This document shows positions 1 to 9,013 of a stretch of 64,000 bases of DNA, in pieces (positions within the stretch are counted from its first letter, which is position 1; every line of letters starts with the position of its first letter). This DNA is from Staphylococcus simulans (GTDB lineage Bacteria; Bacillota; Bacilli; Staphylococcales; Staphylococcaceae), in the NCBI RefSeq assembly GCF_002994445.1, contig NZ_MRZJ01000006.1, positions 62,001-126,000 of the forward strand, given 5' to 3'. The position numbers and the translations under genes were made by a program. The notes beneath the pieces were generated by a model. The model ran no database searches, was not told where the DNA came from, and saw only the letters and a list, made by a program, of their open reading frames with translations.

Positions 1-420
1 ACGATTGCGATTGTCTTTGTGCTGATGAAAGCACCTGATTTAGCAATGACACAGTTAGTCATTGAAACCATCTCAACGATTTTATTCTTACTGGTCTTTT
101 ATCATTTGCCGAACGTCAGACGAGATAAAGCACATAAAGGCAAAGAAGCGATTAAGTTAGTCATTGCCTTTTTAATGTCAGCGTTTGTAGTGACGTTTGT
201 GATTATTGCGCAGCAAGAACAAGCTTTCCAAAAGATTTCCAGCTTCTATGAAAATAGTTATAAGCTTGCAGGATCTAAAAATATCGTCAATGCGATATTA
301 GGAGATTTCAGAGCTTTAGATACTATGCTTGAAGGTATAGTGATTATGATTGTCGGTTTAGGAATATATTCCTTAATCAAATTCAATATTAGAAAGGGTG
401 ATTCAAATGAAAGAAAATGA
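1..420 (+). CDS. mnhA2: MnhA2, Na+/H+ antiporter subunit A (3' end only)
   Basis: The reading frame is open from base 1, so the 5' part of the gene lies outside the window. The visible 139 residues are the C-terminal membrane region of the large subunit of a Mrp-type monovalent cation/proton antiporter. The stretch [19 protein letters not shown] is typical of the MnhB-like domain at the end of MnhA/MrpA proteins. At least three hydrophobic segments are visible. It is the first gene of a tightly packed operon that continues with mnhB2 to mnhG2 on the same strand. The paralogue number (2 rather than 1) follows from the MnhB2 protein downstream, which resembles S. aureus MnhB2 more than MnhB1. 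Confidence 0.9.
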   Translation, partial: TIAIVFVLMKAPDLAMTQLVIETISTILFLLVFYHLPNVRRDKAHKGKEAIKLVIAFLMSAFVVTFVIIAQQEQAFQKISSFYENSYKLAGSKNIVNAILGDFRALDTMLEGIVIMIVGLGIYSLIKFNIRKGDSNERK

Positions 421-832
421 CATTGTATTAGAGACCGTCTCGAAAGTCGCAGTTTTTATTATTTTAACGTTCGGTTCTTATATCTTTTTAGCTGGACATG
501 ACAATCCAGGCGGCGGGTTCATTGGCGGCTTAGTATTCAGTTCGGCCTTTATCTTAATGTTTTTAGCTTTCGATGTGAAAAAGGTTGTACGTTCACTCCC
601 AATCGACTTTCGTGCTGTAACAATTTCTGGTTGTTTATTATCTATTGCTACAGCGATTGCACCTATTTTCTTTGGTCACCCTATGCTTTCGCATGAAGAT
701 ATTTATGTGACATTGCCTTATTTAGAGAAGATACACCTTTCGAGTGTGACGTTGTTTGAATTTGGTATTTTGTTAACAGTGGTCGGTTCAATCACAACGA
801 TTATGCTTGCGATAAGTGGTGATAAAAGTTGA
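407..832 (+). CDS. mnhB2: MnhB2, antiporter subunit B
   Basis: This is a 141-residue membrane subunit of the seven-subunit Mnh2 cation/proton antiporter. It carries the family signature [16 protein letters not shown] near residue 25 and four predicted membrane helices. The ATG at 407 was chosen over an upstream GTG at 398 because AAAGGGTG (394-400) is spaced correctly for it and because the resulting length equals that of the S. aureus protein. It overlaps the end of mnhA2 and, by a few bases, the start of mnhC2, as expected for translationally coupled subunits. Confidence 0.95.
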   Translation: MKENDIVLETVSKVAVFIILTFGSYIFLAGHDNPGGGFIGGLVFSSAFILMFLAFDVKKVVRSLPIDFRAVTISGCLLSIATAIAPIFFGHPMLSHEDIYVTLPYLEKIHLSSVTLFEFGILLTVVGSITTIMLAISGDKS

Positions 833-1176
833 ATATTATACTGATTACCATTATCGGCATTTTAACTTTTGCAGGCACGTATATGATTCTATCGAAAAAC
901 TTAATCCGCATTGTTTTAGGCACTGCGATTTATACACATGTCGCAAACTTAGTCATATTGGCTATGAGCGGTTTTGATGGAACGAATGTCCCGATTATTA
1001 ACGGAGAAGGCAAGAACTATGTAGATCCTTTACCGCAAGCATTGATTTTAACAGCGATTGTGATTGGTTTTGCGGTAACTGCTTTCTTATTAGTGTTGGT
1101 GTACAGAACTTATAAAGTGACGAGAGTCAACCGAATTGAGGCTTTGCGCGGTGAGGATGATGATGTTGATGAATAA
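829..1176 (+). CDS. mnhC2: MnhC2, antiporter subunit C
   Basis: This 115-residue subunit is related to NuoK of respiratory complex I, with three membrane helices and the pattern [17 protein letters not shown]. The start is a TTG at 829 overlapping the mnhB2 stop codon. No good ATG exists near the N-terminus, and the chosen start gives the usual family length. The C-terminus is short and acidic (EDDDVDE). It belongs to the Mnh2 operon and acts in the cytoplasmic membrane. Confidence 0.93.
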   Translation: MNIILITIIGILTFAGTYMILSKNLIRIVLGTAIYTHVANLVILAMSGFDGTNVPIINGEGKNYVDPLPQALILTAIVIGFAVTAFLLVLVYRTYKVTRVNRIEALRGEDDDVDE

Positions 1177-2659
1177 TTTATTACTTATACCGTTGCTGCT
1201 GCCTTTAGTTACCGGACTCGTATTGTTCTTCTTCAAAGAACGTTTAATGGTCACAAGACGTATTGCCATCACTGTGCAAGTGATTAATACACTGATTTCT
1301 GTTTATTTATTAGTGTATGTTTACCAACATAACCCGCTGGTCATCAACTTTGGTGATTGGCAGCCGCCATTCGGTATCCAGTTTGTCGGAGATACATTAG
1401 GCCTGTTTTTCGTGATGATTGCGAACTTAGTAGTCACAGTAGTGATTTTCTTCGGCTTTGGTAAACGTGAACATTTAGCCAACCGCTACTTCCTGCCATC
1501 ATTCATTTTGTTTATGTTAACAGGTGTGGCAGGCAGCTTTTTAACAGCAGATATTTTCAACTTGTATGTCATGTTTGAAATCATGCTGATCTCATCATTT
1601 GTGCTATTAACACTTGGACGTACACTTGAACAATTGCGTGCCAGTGTCATTTATGTAGTGATGAACGTAGTAAGTTCATGGTTCTTCTTAATCGGTATTG
1701 CTTATTTATACGGCACATTAGGTACTTTGAACTTTGGACATTTATCAATGCGTATTACAGAGAGCAACCAGCCTCCGGCGATGACTATGGTCGCTATTAT
1801 TATGATATTTGTCTTCGGAGGCAAGGCAGCACTAGTAATGTTTATGTGGTTGCCGAAAGCTTATGCGGCACTCAATACGGAATTAGCAGCACTGTTTGCG
1901 GGATTAATGACCAAAGTCGGTGTTTATGCGTTAATACGTGTAATGGTCTTGCTCTTTGATCAGCAGCCGGATGTGACACACCAATTAATGTATTATATGG
2001 CGATTATTACAATGATTATCGGCGCAATCGGTGTGTTAGGGTACGAAGATGTGAAGAAAATTGCGGCATACCAAGTTATTTTATCTATCGGCTTTTCAGT
2101 ATTAGGTATCAGTGCACTTAATGAAGCTGGTATTACAGGTGCCATTTTCTATGCCGGCCATGACATGATAATTAAAACACTGTTATTCCTTGTTATGGGT
2201 GTCTTCGTGGTGATTTGCCAAACAAGAAGTTATAAAGAAATGGGCGGTTTGATCCACACCCATCCGTCGTTAGGTATTGTATTGTTTATCCTTACGCTAT
2301 CGATTGGCGGCGTACCGCCATTCAGCGGATTTCCTGGGAAATTATTGATTATCCAAGGTGCACTTGCACAAGGTTATGTTGCAGGTGTAGTAGTGATGAT
2401 TATTACTAGTTTGATTGCCATGTATAGTTTGCTCAGAGTATTCTTCTATATGTATTTTGGTCGAGAAGGGATGCCTGTAGTGCAGAAACAAACTATTCTA
2501 CCGCATAAAATCGCAGCAATGCTGCTATTGACCATTGCGACGATAGTGATGGGCTTTGGTGCAGAATGGTTCTTAGATATTGCCCATCAAGCAGCAGAAA
2601 TGAATTTAAATCCAGGTGATTATCAAGAAGCGGTAGTCCCTCATTTGGAGGTGGACTGA
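1163..2659 (+). CDS. mnhD2: MnhD2, antiporter subunit D
   Basis: This 498-residue polytopic protein belongs to the proton-pumping NADH dehydrogenase ND2/ND4/ND5-like family. It has about 14 membrane helices. Visible family features are the charged residue within [16 protein letters not shown] helix 5 (near residue 130) and lysines in membrane segments such as [10 protein letters not shown] and [12 protein letters not shown], which form the proton path in this superfamily. Several in-frame ATG codons lie at 1157-1169. The one at 1163 has the best spacing to GTGAGG (1151-1156) and gives the length of the S. aureus protein. The gene overlaps mnhC2 in a different frame. Confidence 0.94.
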   Translation: MLMNNLLLIPLLLPLVTGLVLFFFKERLMVTRRIAITVQVINTLISVYLLVYVYQHNPLVINFGDWQPPFGIQFVGDTLGLFFVMIANLVVTVVIFFGFGKREHLANRYFLPSFILFMLTGVAGSFLTADIFNLYVMFEIMLISSFVLLTLGRTLEQLRASVIYVVMNVVSSWFFLIGIAYLYGTLGTLNFGHLSMRITESNQPPAMTMVAIIMIFVFGGKAALVMFMWLPKAYAALNTELAALFAGLMTKVGVYALIRVMVLLFDQQPDVTHQLMYYMAIITMIIGAIGVLGYEDVKKIAAYQVILSIGFSVLGISALNEAGITGAIFYAGHDMIIKTLLFLVMGVFVVICQTRSYKEMGGLIHTHPSLGIVLFILTLSIGGVPPFSGFPGKLLIIQGALAQGYVAGVVVMIITSLIAMYSLLRVFFYMYFGREGMPVVQKQTILPHKIAAMLLLTIATIVMGFGAEWFLDIAHQAAEMNLNPGDYQEAVVPHLEVD

Positions 2660-3147
2660 TGTTAGCCCAATTAACGTTGAATATATTAATCGCGATTTTA
2701 TGGACACTTTTCCAAGATGAAGATAAGTTTCATTTATCTACATTTATTTCTGGATACCTCATCGGTATTATGATTGTGTATTTGATTCACCGATTCTTCT
2801 TTAAACGCGTATTCTATTTAAAGAAAGTTTGGGTCATCTTCAAATTCATAGTGGTGTATAACGTACAGTTATTGATTTCCAGTATTTCAACGATTGTATA
2901 CATTTTATTCAAGTCGCATGATATGAACCCAGGGTTATTGATTTATGAAACATCTTTAAAACGAGACTGGGCGATTACTTTATTAACATTACTGATTATG
3001 CTGACGCCGGGATCATTAGTGTTGAGGGTGTCGCCTGATGGCAGTCGTTTCTTTATTCACGCGATTGATGTTTCAGAAAGAGACAAAGCTATTTTGACGA
3101 AACAGATTAAGAAATATGAACGTTTGATATGGGAGGTGCTCAAATGA
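2659..3147 (+). CDS. mnhE2: MnhE2, antiporter subunit E
   Basis: This 162-residue protein is the MnhE/MrpE subunit. It starts with two N-terminal membrane helices and ends with the conserved soluble tail containing [14 protein letters not shown] and the HAIDV motif. The ATG overlaps the mnhD2 stop codon by one base (TGATG) and has a strong Shine-Dalgarno, GGAGGTGG, at 2647-2654. In Mrp complexes the E subunit is needed for assembly rather than for the proton path; that is family knowledge. Confidence 0.94.
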   Translation: MLAQLTLNILIAILWTLFQDEDKFHLSTFISGYLIGIMIVYLIHRFFFKRVFYLKKVWVIFKFIVVYNVQLLISSISTIVYILFKSHDMNPGLLIYETSLKRDWAITLLTLLIMLTPGSLVLRVSPDGSRFFIHAIDVSERDKAILTKQIKKYERLIWEVLK

Positions 3148-3440
3148 TTGAAATCATAATAGATTGGATGATTCGCTCGGCCTTGATTATCTTTGGGATT
3201 GCAGTGATTATCTCATTGATTCGTGTCATCAAAGGACCGACAACACCCAGCCGAGTTGTTGCATTTGATAGTATCGGTGCGATGATTATTTCGATTGTAG
3301 GTTTATTAAGTATCGTATTAGACAGTTTGAGTTTCTTAGATGCGAGTTTAATCATTGCGATTTTGGCCTTCTTGAGTACCATCGGTATATCACGCTTTGT
3401 AGAAGGGGGACGAATCTTTGATAATGAGCGAAATCGCTAG
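3144..3440 (+). CDS. mnhF2: MnhF2, antiporter subunit F
   Basis: This 98-residue protein has three hydrophobic helices and the family motif [19 protein letters not shown]. The start at 3144 is preferred over an ATG at 3129 because GGGAGGTG (3131-3138) serves it and it overlaps the mnhE2 stop codon, the same coupling seen elsewhere in the operon. It is a small membrane subunit of the Mnh2 antiporter. Confidence 0.93.
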   Translation: MIEIIIDWMIRSALIIFGIAVIISLIRVIKGPTTPSRVVAFDSIGAMIISIVGLLSIVLDSLSFLDASLIIAILAFLSTIGISRFVEGGRIFDNERNR

Positions 3441-3888
3441 TTTATTTGCTGCTGTCCTTATTCTGCTAGGCTCTATTGTTGCTTTGATCAGTGCGATAGG
3501 TATTTTGAAATTCAAAGACATCTTTTTAAGAGCACACGCCGCAACTAAGAGTTCGACTTTATCTGTGCTGTTATCATTGATTGGTGTCTTTATCTACTTT
3601 TTATTTACAAGAGATTATTTCAGTGTCAGAACGCTGTTAACGATTCTCTTCTTATATATGACATCACCTGTAGCAGGTCAAATGATTGTACGCACAGCGT
3701 ACAATGTCGGTTCCTATATGTATATGAAAGACAATACACAAAAAGGCGCATCATTAAATATTGCTTATAACAAAAAAGAAGCCGCAAAGAATCGCAAACT
3801 ACGCGCAGAACGCAGACGTAAAGCAACCGAAGCATTCAAAAAGGGCGATCGCCAACCGACTATACGCTATAAGAAAATGGACGACTGA
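3418..3888 (+). CDS. mnhG2: MnhG2, antiporter subunit G
   Basis: This 156-residue last subunit of the operon has three membrane helices and the family pattern LKFKDIFLRAHAATKSSTLSV. The C-terminal 45 residues are highly basic (repeated K and R) and somewhat longer than in S. aureus. The start is taken as TTG 3418, about eight bases after GAAGGGGGA; an ATG at 3424 is the alternative. An intrinsic terminator follows directly and closes the operon. Confidence 0.92.
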   Translation: MIMSEIASLFAAVLILLGSIVALISAIGILKFKDIFLRAHAATKSSTLSVLLSLIGVFIYFLFTRDYFSVRTLLTILFLYMTSPVAGQMIVRTAYNVGSYMYMKDNTQKGASLNIAYNKKEAAKNRKLRAERRRKATEAFKKGDRQPTIRYKKMDD

Positions 3889-4094
3889 AAAAGTCGTTCA
3901 TTTTTATTTTTTATTGTTCTCTGTTTGTGTTTATCTTTGCGATAGAAATAGCTGTCAATCAAAAGATAACCGCCGAACACAAGTGCTAAAAAAATCACAG
4001 TACGGATACTAAAGTGATAAGATTTTGTAATCATAAACAAGATAAACTATAATAGAAACCAAATTACTTTGAGATAAAATTTCTTCCTCTTCAT
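3867..4094 (-). pseudogene. Small membrane protein gene broken by an in-frame TAG
   Basis: On the minus strand an ATG at 4094 follows a strong Shine-Dalgarno (GGAGGT, plus-strand 4101-4106). The frame reads MKRKKFYLKVIWFLL, meets a TAG at 4047-4049, and then continues as FILFMITKSYHF and a second hydrophobic stretch, IRTVIFLALVFGGYLLID, to a stop at 3867-3869. Without the TAG it would encode a 75-residue, two-helix, basic-ended membrane protein. Its 3' end would overlap the end of mnhG2. I do not recognise the family. It may be a decayed gene, or the stop may be a sequence error. Confidence 0.45.
3878..3912 (+). terminator. Intrinsic terminator of the mnh2 operon
   Basis: A hairpin TGGACGACT / AGTCGTTCA with a gaaaa loop (3878-3900) overlaps the last codons of mnhG2 and is followed by a T-rich run (3901-3912). 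Confidence 0.75.
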
Positions 4095-4411
4095 CATTCA
4101 ACCTCCATTTCATGTTGAGTGTATCATATATATTTATTGTATAAAGACTGATGTCTAGGACTAGGAAAATATGAAGTGTTGCTGTAATGAAGTGAAGGCA
4201 ACACTATATGTTAGAAGCTTAATTATTAAAATATCTAATAGAGGTATAATTTGATGCGCAAATACGCACAAAAAGCGTATAATAATAATTGTTAACAGAT
4301 TATTCAGAATTATAATAAACCTCTTGACTTTGTGAAATAATTCACATAGAATATTAAGTGAGATAAGAATTAATCAAATTTATCAATTTTTTTAGAATCG
4401 AGGAAGTAATT
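3913..4411. other. Intergenic region between mnhG2 and ddh
   Basis: Besides the broken minus-strand gene and the ddh promoter, this stretch holds one clear stem-loop at about 4173-4205, with arms AGTGTTGC and GCAACACT around a 16-base loop. No T-run follows it on the plus strand. Its role is unknown. The rest is AT-rich with no convincing gene. Confidence 0.5.
4324..4352 (+). promoter_or_regulatory. ddh promoter with Rex operator
   Basis: A -35 box TTGACT (4324-4329) and a -10 box TAGAAT (4347-4352) are 17 bases apart. The spacer is filled by TTGTGAAATAATTCACAT (4330-4347), a near-perfect match to the staphylococcal Rex consensus TTGTGAAWWWWTTCACAA. Rex represses fermentative genes when NADH is low, so this predicts ddh induction on oxygen limitation. 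The site is read directly; Rex control is inferred from the consensus. Confidence 0.85.
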
Positions 4412-5404
4412 ATGACAAAAATTAAATTTTTCGGTACACGCGATTATGAGAAAGATGTAGCTTTGAATTGGGCTAAAGAGAATAATGTAGAAGTTTCATT
4501 CTCAGATGACTTTTTAAGCTATGATACTTTAGATCAACTTGAAGGTTTTGACGGTGTAACAACAATGCAATTCGGAAAACTAGAAAAAGAAGCCTATCCT
4601 AAACTAGAAGAAATGGGTATCAAACAAATCGCTCAACGTACTGCAGGTTTTGACATGTACGACTTAGATTTAGCTAAAAAACACGGCATCATCGTGTCAA
4701 ACGTTCCTAGCTACTCTCCTGAAACTATTGCTGAATATGCGGTAGCAGCAGCACTTAATTTAGTGCGTAAATTCCCGCAAATTGAAAAACGTGTTCAAGA
4801 TTACAACTTCACTTGGGAATCTTCAATTATGGCGAAACCTGTTAAAAATATGACAGTAGCAATTCTTGGTACAGGTCGTATCGGAGCATTCGCTGGTAAA
4901 ATCTTTGCTGGATTCGGCGCTAAAGTCGTAGGCTATGATTTATATCCAAATGATTCATTAGATTTCTTAGAGTACAAAGATACAATTGAAGAAGCAATCA
5001 AAGATGCAGATATCGTTTCATTACACATGCCTGCTACTAAAGAAAACCACCACATCTTCAATAAAGAAATGTTCGCTAAATTCAAAGACGGCGCAGTATT
5101 AGTCAACGCAGCACGTGGTGCAGTTATCGATACTGAAGCTTTAATCGATGCTGTTAACAGCGGTAAATTATCAGGTGCAGCTGTAGACACTTATGAATTC
5201 GAAATGCCTTACTTCACATTTGATTGGACAGGTAAAGCATTAGAAGATGAAACGTTCAAAAAATTAATCGAAAATGAAAAAATCCAATTAACTCCGCATA
5301 TCGCATTCTTCTCTGATGAAGCGGTAAGAAACTTAGTTGAAGGCGGATTAAACGCAGCTTTAAACGTGATTACAAAAGGCGACACACCTACACGTTTAAA
5401 CTAA
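4412..5404 (+). CDS. ddh: D-lactate dehydrogenase
   Basis: This 330-residue NAD-dependent enzyme of the D-isomer 2-hydroxyacid dehydrogenase family reduces pyruvate to D-lactate in the cytoplasm and regenerates NAD+ in fermentation. The Rossmann motif GTGRIG lies near residue 152. The second signature, [15 protein letters not shown], the catalytic Arg in NAARGAVID (about 235), a downstream Glu, and the catalytic His in [13 protein letters not shown] (about 296) are all present. The ATG has a GAGGAAG ribosome site at 4400-4406. It stands alone between its Rex-controlled promoter and a strong terminator. Confidence 0.96.
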   Translation: MTKIKFFGTRDYEKDVALNWAKENNVEVSFSDDFLSYDTLDQLEGFDGVTTMQFGKLEKEAYPKLEEMGIKQIAQRTAGFDMYDLDLAKKHGIIVSNVPSYSPETIAEYAVAAALNLVRKFPQIEKRVQDYNFTWESSIMAKPVKNMTVAILGTGRIGAFAGKIFAGFGAKVVGYDLYPNDSLDFLEYKDTIEEAIKDADIVSLHMPATKENHHIFNKEMFAKFKDGAVLVNAARGAVIDTEALIDAVNSGKLSGAAVDTYEFEMPYFTFDWTGKALEDETFKKLIENEKIQLTPHIAFFSDEAVRNLVEGGLNAALNVITKGDTPTRLN

Positions 5405-5439
5405 TCAATCGTGAGTCGAAGTTATTTTAATATATAGAG

Positions 5440-5471
5440 GGTGGATCAGCGTATGCTGGTTCGCCTTTTTG
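5440..5471 (+). terminator. ddh terminator
   Basis: A GC-containing hairpin (GGATCAGC / GCTGGTTC around a gtat loop, with outer GG/CC pairs) is followed by five T residues. Confidence 0.75.
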
Positions 5472-5481
5472 TTATACATAA

Positions 5482-5515
5482 AATAAATCCCCCTCTGCAA
5501 TTTGAGCAGAGAGGG
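5482..5515 (-). terminator. Terminator of the cycA-type gene
   Basis: Arms CCCTCTGC (5491-5498) and GCAGAGAGGG (5506-5515) form a hairpin. On the minus strand it is followed by a T-rich stretch. It lies just beyond the end of the convergent permease gene. Confidence 0.7.
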
Positions 5516-5529
5516 TGAAGTTAATCAAT

Positions 5530-6910
5530 TTAATTGTTGGAATGATAGTTTTTAATACCGCGATTTTTAAAGTTGCCTGCTTTATAAGCAATCCATAACA
5601 GGATGAGCCAGAATGGTGAGAAGTATAAAGCAACTCTCGTATCTTCAGCAAGGAATAATACCGCAATGACAATCACGAAGAAAGCAAGGGTACAATATGA
5701 TCCAGTAACACCGAAGAAGTTTTTGAATTTTGATTGGGCATGCAATTCTGGATGCTGTTTACGATATTTGATATAACACACTAAAATGATAGTCCAAATA
5801 AAGATAAAGAAGATAGTCGCAACTGTTGTTACAACTGTGAATACAGTATCTGGAATCACATAGTTTAATAAAGCAGCTAAGAATAATACCACACCAGAGA
5901 AAATCAATGCATTGTAAGGCACACCATGACGGTTGGCTTTACCGAGTGATTTCGGTGCGCTGTCTGATACAGCTAAACCATAAACCATACGGCTGTTGCT
6001 GAAGAGACCGCTGTTTGCGGCACTTGAAGCTGAAGTCAAGACCACAAAGTTGACGATACCTGCCGCTGCTGGGATACCTGCTAATACAAACAAGTTAACG
6101 AAAGGACTTTCTTTAGGATCTAATTTATCCCAAGGTGTGATACTCATAATTACCATTAAACTTAGAACGTAGAAGATGATAATACGAATACCGACACTGT
6201 TGATAGCTTTCGGCAAGTTATGTTCAGGATCTTTAGTTTCACGTGCTGTGACACCGACAAGCTCAATACCCACAAAACTGAATACTGCCATTTGGAAGGC
6301 AAGTAAGAAGCCCATGACCCCGTTAGGGAAGAAGCCGCCGTGTGAATAAAGGTTAGAAAAACCGCTTTGGATATGGTTCGGAGATTGGAAACCTGTAAAG
6401 ATAAGATACAATCCGATTACGATTAAGAATAAAATCGCAATGACTTTAATAATCGCAAACCAGAATTCGACTTCGCCATACGCTTTAACTGTCATTAAGT
6501 TCAAAGCCAGCAATAAAATAACAGTGACAATGGCAGTTAAGTACGGCGGAACATTCGGCCACCAGAAATTAATATATTTGGTTACGGCTGTGATATCTGC
6601 GATACCTGTTGCGACCCAGCAGAACCAATAAGTCCAACCGGTGAAGAAGCCGGCCATGTGACCTAAGTAATCTTCAGCAATGTCAATGAAGGAATTGTAT
6701 TCGCTGTTAGACAGCAGCAATTCACCTAATGCACGCATCATAATAAATAAGAAGAACCCGATAATGATGTAGGCTAATAAGATAGATGGTCCAGCTAACG
6801 CAATACTTTTCCCGGCCCCCAAGAAGAGTCCTGTACCGATAGCGCCCCCCGATGGCGATCAGTTGAATGTGCCGGTTTGTCATACTGCGTTTTAAATCAT
6901 TGTTTTCCAT
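5530..6910 (-). pseudogene. cycA: CycA-type D-serine/D-alanine/glycine permease, frameshifted
   Basis: The intact part (from 6822 downward) encodes an APC-superfamily permease closely resembling E. coli CycA, for example GWTYWFCWVATGIADITA, VGIELVGVTARETKDPE and ANSGLFSNSRM. The N-terminus MENNDLKRSMTNRHIQLIAIGG lies in another frame from an ATG at 6910 with a good AGAGGTG ribosome site. The two parts join exactly if the run of six C on the plus strand (6845-6850; six G in the gene) had five: the sequence would then read IAIGGAIGTGLFLGAGKS, the classic first helix. As written, helix 1 is destroyed. A TTG restart at 6822 would lack helix 1 and is unlikely to work. The restored length is 459 residues. 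Confidence 0.85.
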
Positions 6911-7224
6911 GATGTTACACCTCTTTGTAGTTTATGCAGAGAATGGATGGCGTGCAGGAAAACTGCTCAGCTGCATTTCATCTATTTTCTTTTTATGTTG
7001 CACGGAATAGAATCTGTGTATGGAAGTATTATACACTAACTTTAATGAGATGCGTGTCTATTTTTAATTTTTTCTAAATATTATGTAAATGAAAGCGGTT
7101 TATATTTTAAATTTTTTCTTAATGAAGACCTTTCACAGCACTGAAATAGGGTAATAGTGTTATGAATCGTACTTTGGGAGAGAAGTTGTATTCGAGTGAA
7201 TCAGACTAAAAGGAGAATGTCACA
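6911..7224. other. Divergent intergenic region, cycA / lipoprotein
   Basis: This AT-rich region contains a cre-like sequence TGAAAGCGGTTTAT (7090-7103), which matches eight of the ten conserved cre positions when read toward cycA. I see no gene and no clear core promoter. Confidence 0.4.
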
Positions 7225-7875
7225 GTGAAGAAAATCGTATCCTCACTTATCGCAGCACTTTTAGTGTTTTCATCTGCAGGATGCGCTCAACAAACAGCGC
7301 CGACAAAGAAACAGACAGAATCATCGCCTGAAAGACAAGAACAAAAAGAAGATGCAGTCTCATCAGAACCTCAAGACAGTAAACTCGATTTAAATCCGAA
7401 AATCTTTAAAAAAGACGTGAAGAACAAAACAATATCTAAAGCAGAAATGAAAAAAGATATTCAAACGTACTTGAACGCAGATCATGACATTACACGTATC
7501 TACGAACATTACCAACAAAAACTGCATTCGGATAAGGGACTGTCTAAAGAAGATGCTAAACAGCTGAAGAAAGCAAGCCAACTCGCAGGCGATAACGATA
7601 ACAACTTTGCCAACTATATTAATGAAAATCGAATGCCTAAAGGCTATGACGGCAAACTGCATAAAATCAATCGTTATATCATGTCATCTAATCAGTATTT
7701 AAGAGATATCGATGAAAAGATTGATAATGCACTAGCAGCTTCAAAAGGCAAACGTCTGACTAAACAAGAAATCGGCGATATCGCAAAAGGCAGTGATACG
7801 ATGAGTGAAAGAGAACAAAAAAAGATTAAAGGATTTGTGGAAGACGAACAAATTGATACACGTGCATTTAAATAA
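7225..7875 (+). CDS. Putative lipoprotein, NDxxF-motif type
   Basis: The 216-residue protein starts at a GTG (7225) nine bases after AGGAG. A lipoprotein signal peptide is clear: basic MKK, a hydrophobic stretch, and the lipobox SSAGC with Cys at about 20. A Gln/Glu/Lys-rich linker follows, then a mostly helical charged domain with NDNNFANYINENRMP in the middle. Staphylococci have lipoproteins described by such an NDxxF motif, but the function is unknown. It stands alone, with its own terminator, and is likely anchored on the outer face of the membrane. Confidence 0.8.
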   Translation: MKKIVSSLIAALLVFSSAGCAQQTAPTKKQTESSPERQEQKEDAVSSEPQDSKLDLNPKIFKKDVKNKTISKAEMKKDIQTYLNADHDITRIYEHYQQKLHSDKGLSKEDAKQLKKASQLAGDNDNNFANYINENRMPKGYDGKLHKINRYIMSSNQYLRDIDEKIDNALAASKGKRLTKQEIGDIAKGSDTMSEREQKKIKGFVEDEQIDTRAFK

Positions 7876-7884
7876 TGCATATAA

Positions 7885-7915
7885 AAGAGCTGGGAGATAA
7901 TCTCAGCTCTTTTTG
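7885..7915 (+). terminator. Terminator after the lipoprotein gene
   Basis: A hairpin AAAGAGCTGGGAG / CTCAGCTCTTTT with an ataat loop and T-run. Confidence 0.8.
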
Positions 7916-8112
7916 CATTTCTGCTCTATTTCAGTGAGTCATTTATGCTTGAGCAGGTTGTTGAAACGATGGAAATAATGTTTAATCTGACATGTTTTAA
8001 TCCGTGTATCTCTGTTTTAATATCCTTCTGCAAACTTTGAATGCGAGGTGTATAATGAAGACAAGTTAATTATTGAAATCGCTTTAAAAAAGAAAATCGG
8101 CAGGTGATTCTG

Positions 8113-9012
8113 ATGTCATATGTAGTAGAGATAGAAGATTTAACAAAACGTTTTGGGAAGTTTGAAGCATTATCGCATTTGAATATGACGCTACATGAAG
8201 GAGAAATCTTTGGCTTTATCGGACCGAACGGTGCAGGTAAATCAACAACGATTAAAACAATGTTAGGTATGCTGAAACCAAGTCAAGGCAGTGTGCAGCT
8301 CTTTGGTCAAGATGCATTTAAAAAGCCGGTCGCAATTCATGAACGTATTGCATATGTACCCGGTGATGTGAATTTATGGCCGAACTTGACTGGCGGAGAA
8401 GTAATCGACTTTCTATTGAGTCTTCAAAAGCAAGTTGATCATGAACGCAAACAAGCATTGATAAAAGATTTCGAATTAGATGTACGCAAAAAATGCGGTG
8501 CCTATTCAAAAGGAAATCGACAAAAAGTAGCACTAGTTGCGGCGTTGAGTATGGAAGCGGACTTGTATATTTTCGATGAGCCGACATCTGGACTGGATCC
8601 ATTGATGGAAAGAATTTTCCAATCACATGTAAAAGCGTGTAAAGCACGCGGCAAGACAGTCTTATTATCCAGTCATATCTTGTCAGAGGTTGAACAGCTG
8701 TGCGACAGAGTCGGTATTATACGAAAAGGCGAATTAGTAGAAGTCGGTACTCTGGATGAAATGCGCCATTTAACACGTATGCGTTATACCGTTGAAACAG
8801 ATGACACACTTACACAGCTAGAGGCACAAGAGGGCATTCATGATGTAAGTGCACAACAAGGTGTCTATCGCTTCCAAGTAGATGCTGATAAAACAGCGGA
8901 TGTGCTTCAATATTTAAGCCGCTTTAATATTAAGAAATTAGAAAGCCAGCCGCCGACATTAGAAGACTTGTTTATGCGTCATTACGGAGAAAGCCTTAAA
9001 GAAGGTGAGTAA
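8113..9012 (+). CDS. ABC transporter ATP-binding protein
   Basis: A 299-residue ABC ATPase. Walker A is GPNGAGKST near residue 36, the signature region is YSKGNRQKVAL (an N replaces the usual G in SGG), Walker B is LYIFDEPTSGLDP, and the H-loop is in LLSSHIL. A C-terminal extension of about 80 residues follows, as in drug or polyketide exporters of the ABC-2 class. The ATG at 8113 is preferred over GTG 8104 because of AGGTGATT just upstream. It partners the permease that follows. Confidence 0.92.
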   Translation: MSYVVEIEDLTKRFGKFEALSHLNMTLHEGEIFGFIGPNGAGKSTTIKTMLGMLKPSQGSVQLFGQDAFKKPVAIHERIAYVPGDVNLWPNLTGGEVIDFLLSLQKQVDHERKQALIKDFELDVRKKCGAYSKGNRQKVALVAALSMEADLYIFDEPTSGLDPLMERIFQSHVKACKARGKTVLLSSHILSEVEQLCDRVGIIRKGELVEVGTLDEMRHLTRMRYTVETDDTLTQLEAQEGIHDVSAQQGVYRFQVDADKTADVLQYLSRFNIKKLESQPPTLEDLFMRHYGESLKEGE

Positions 9013-9013
9013 C

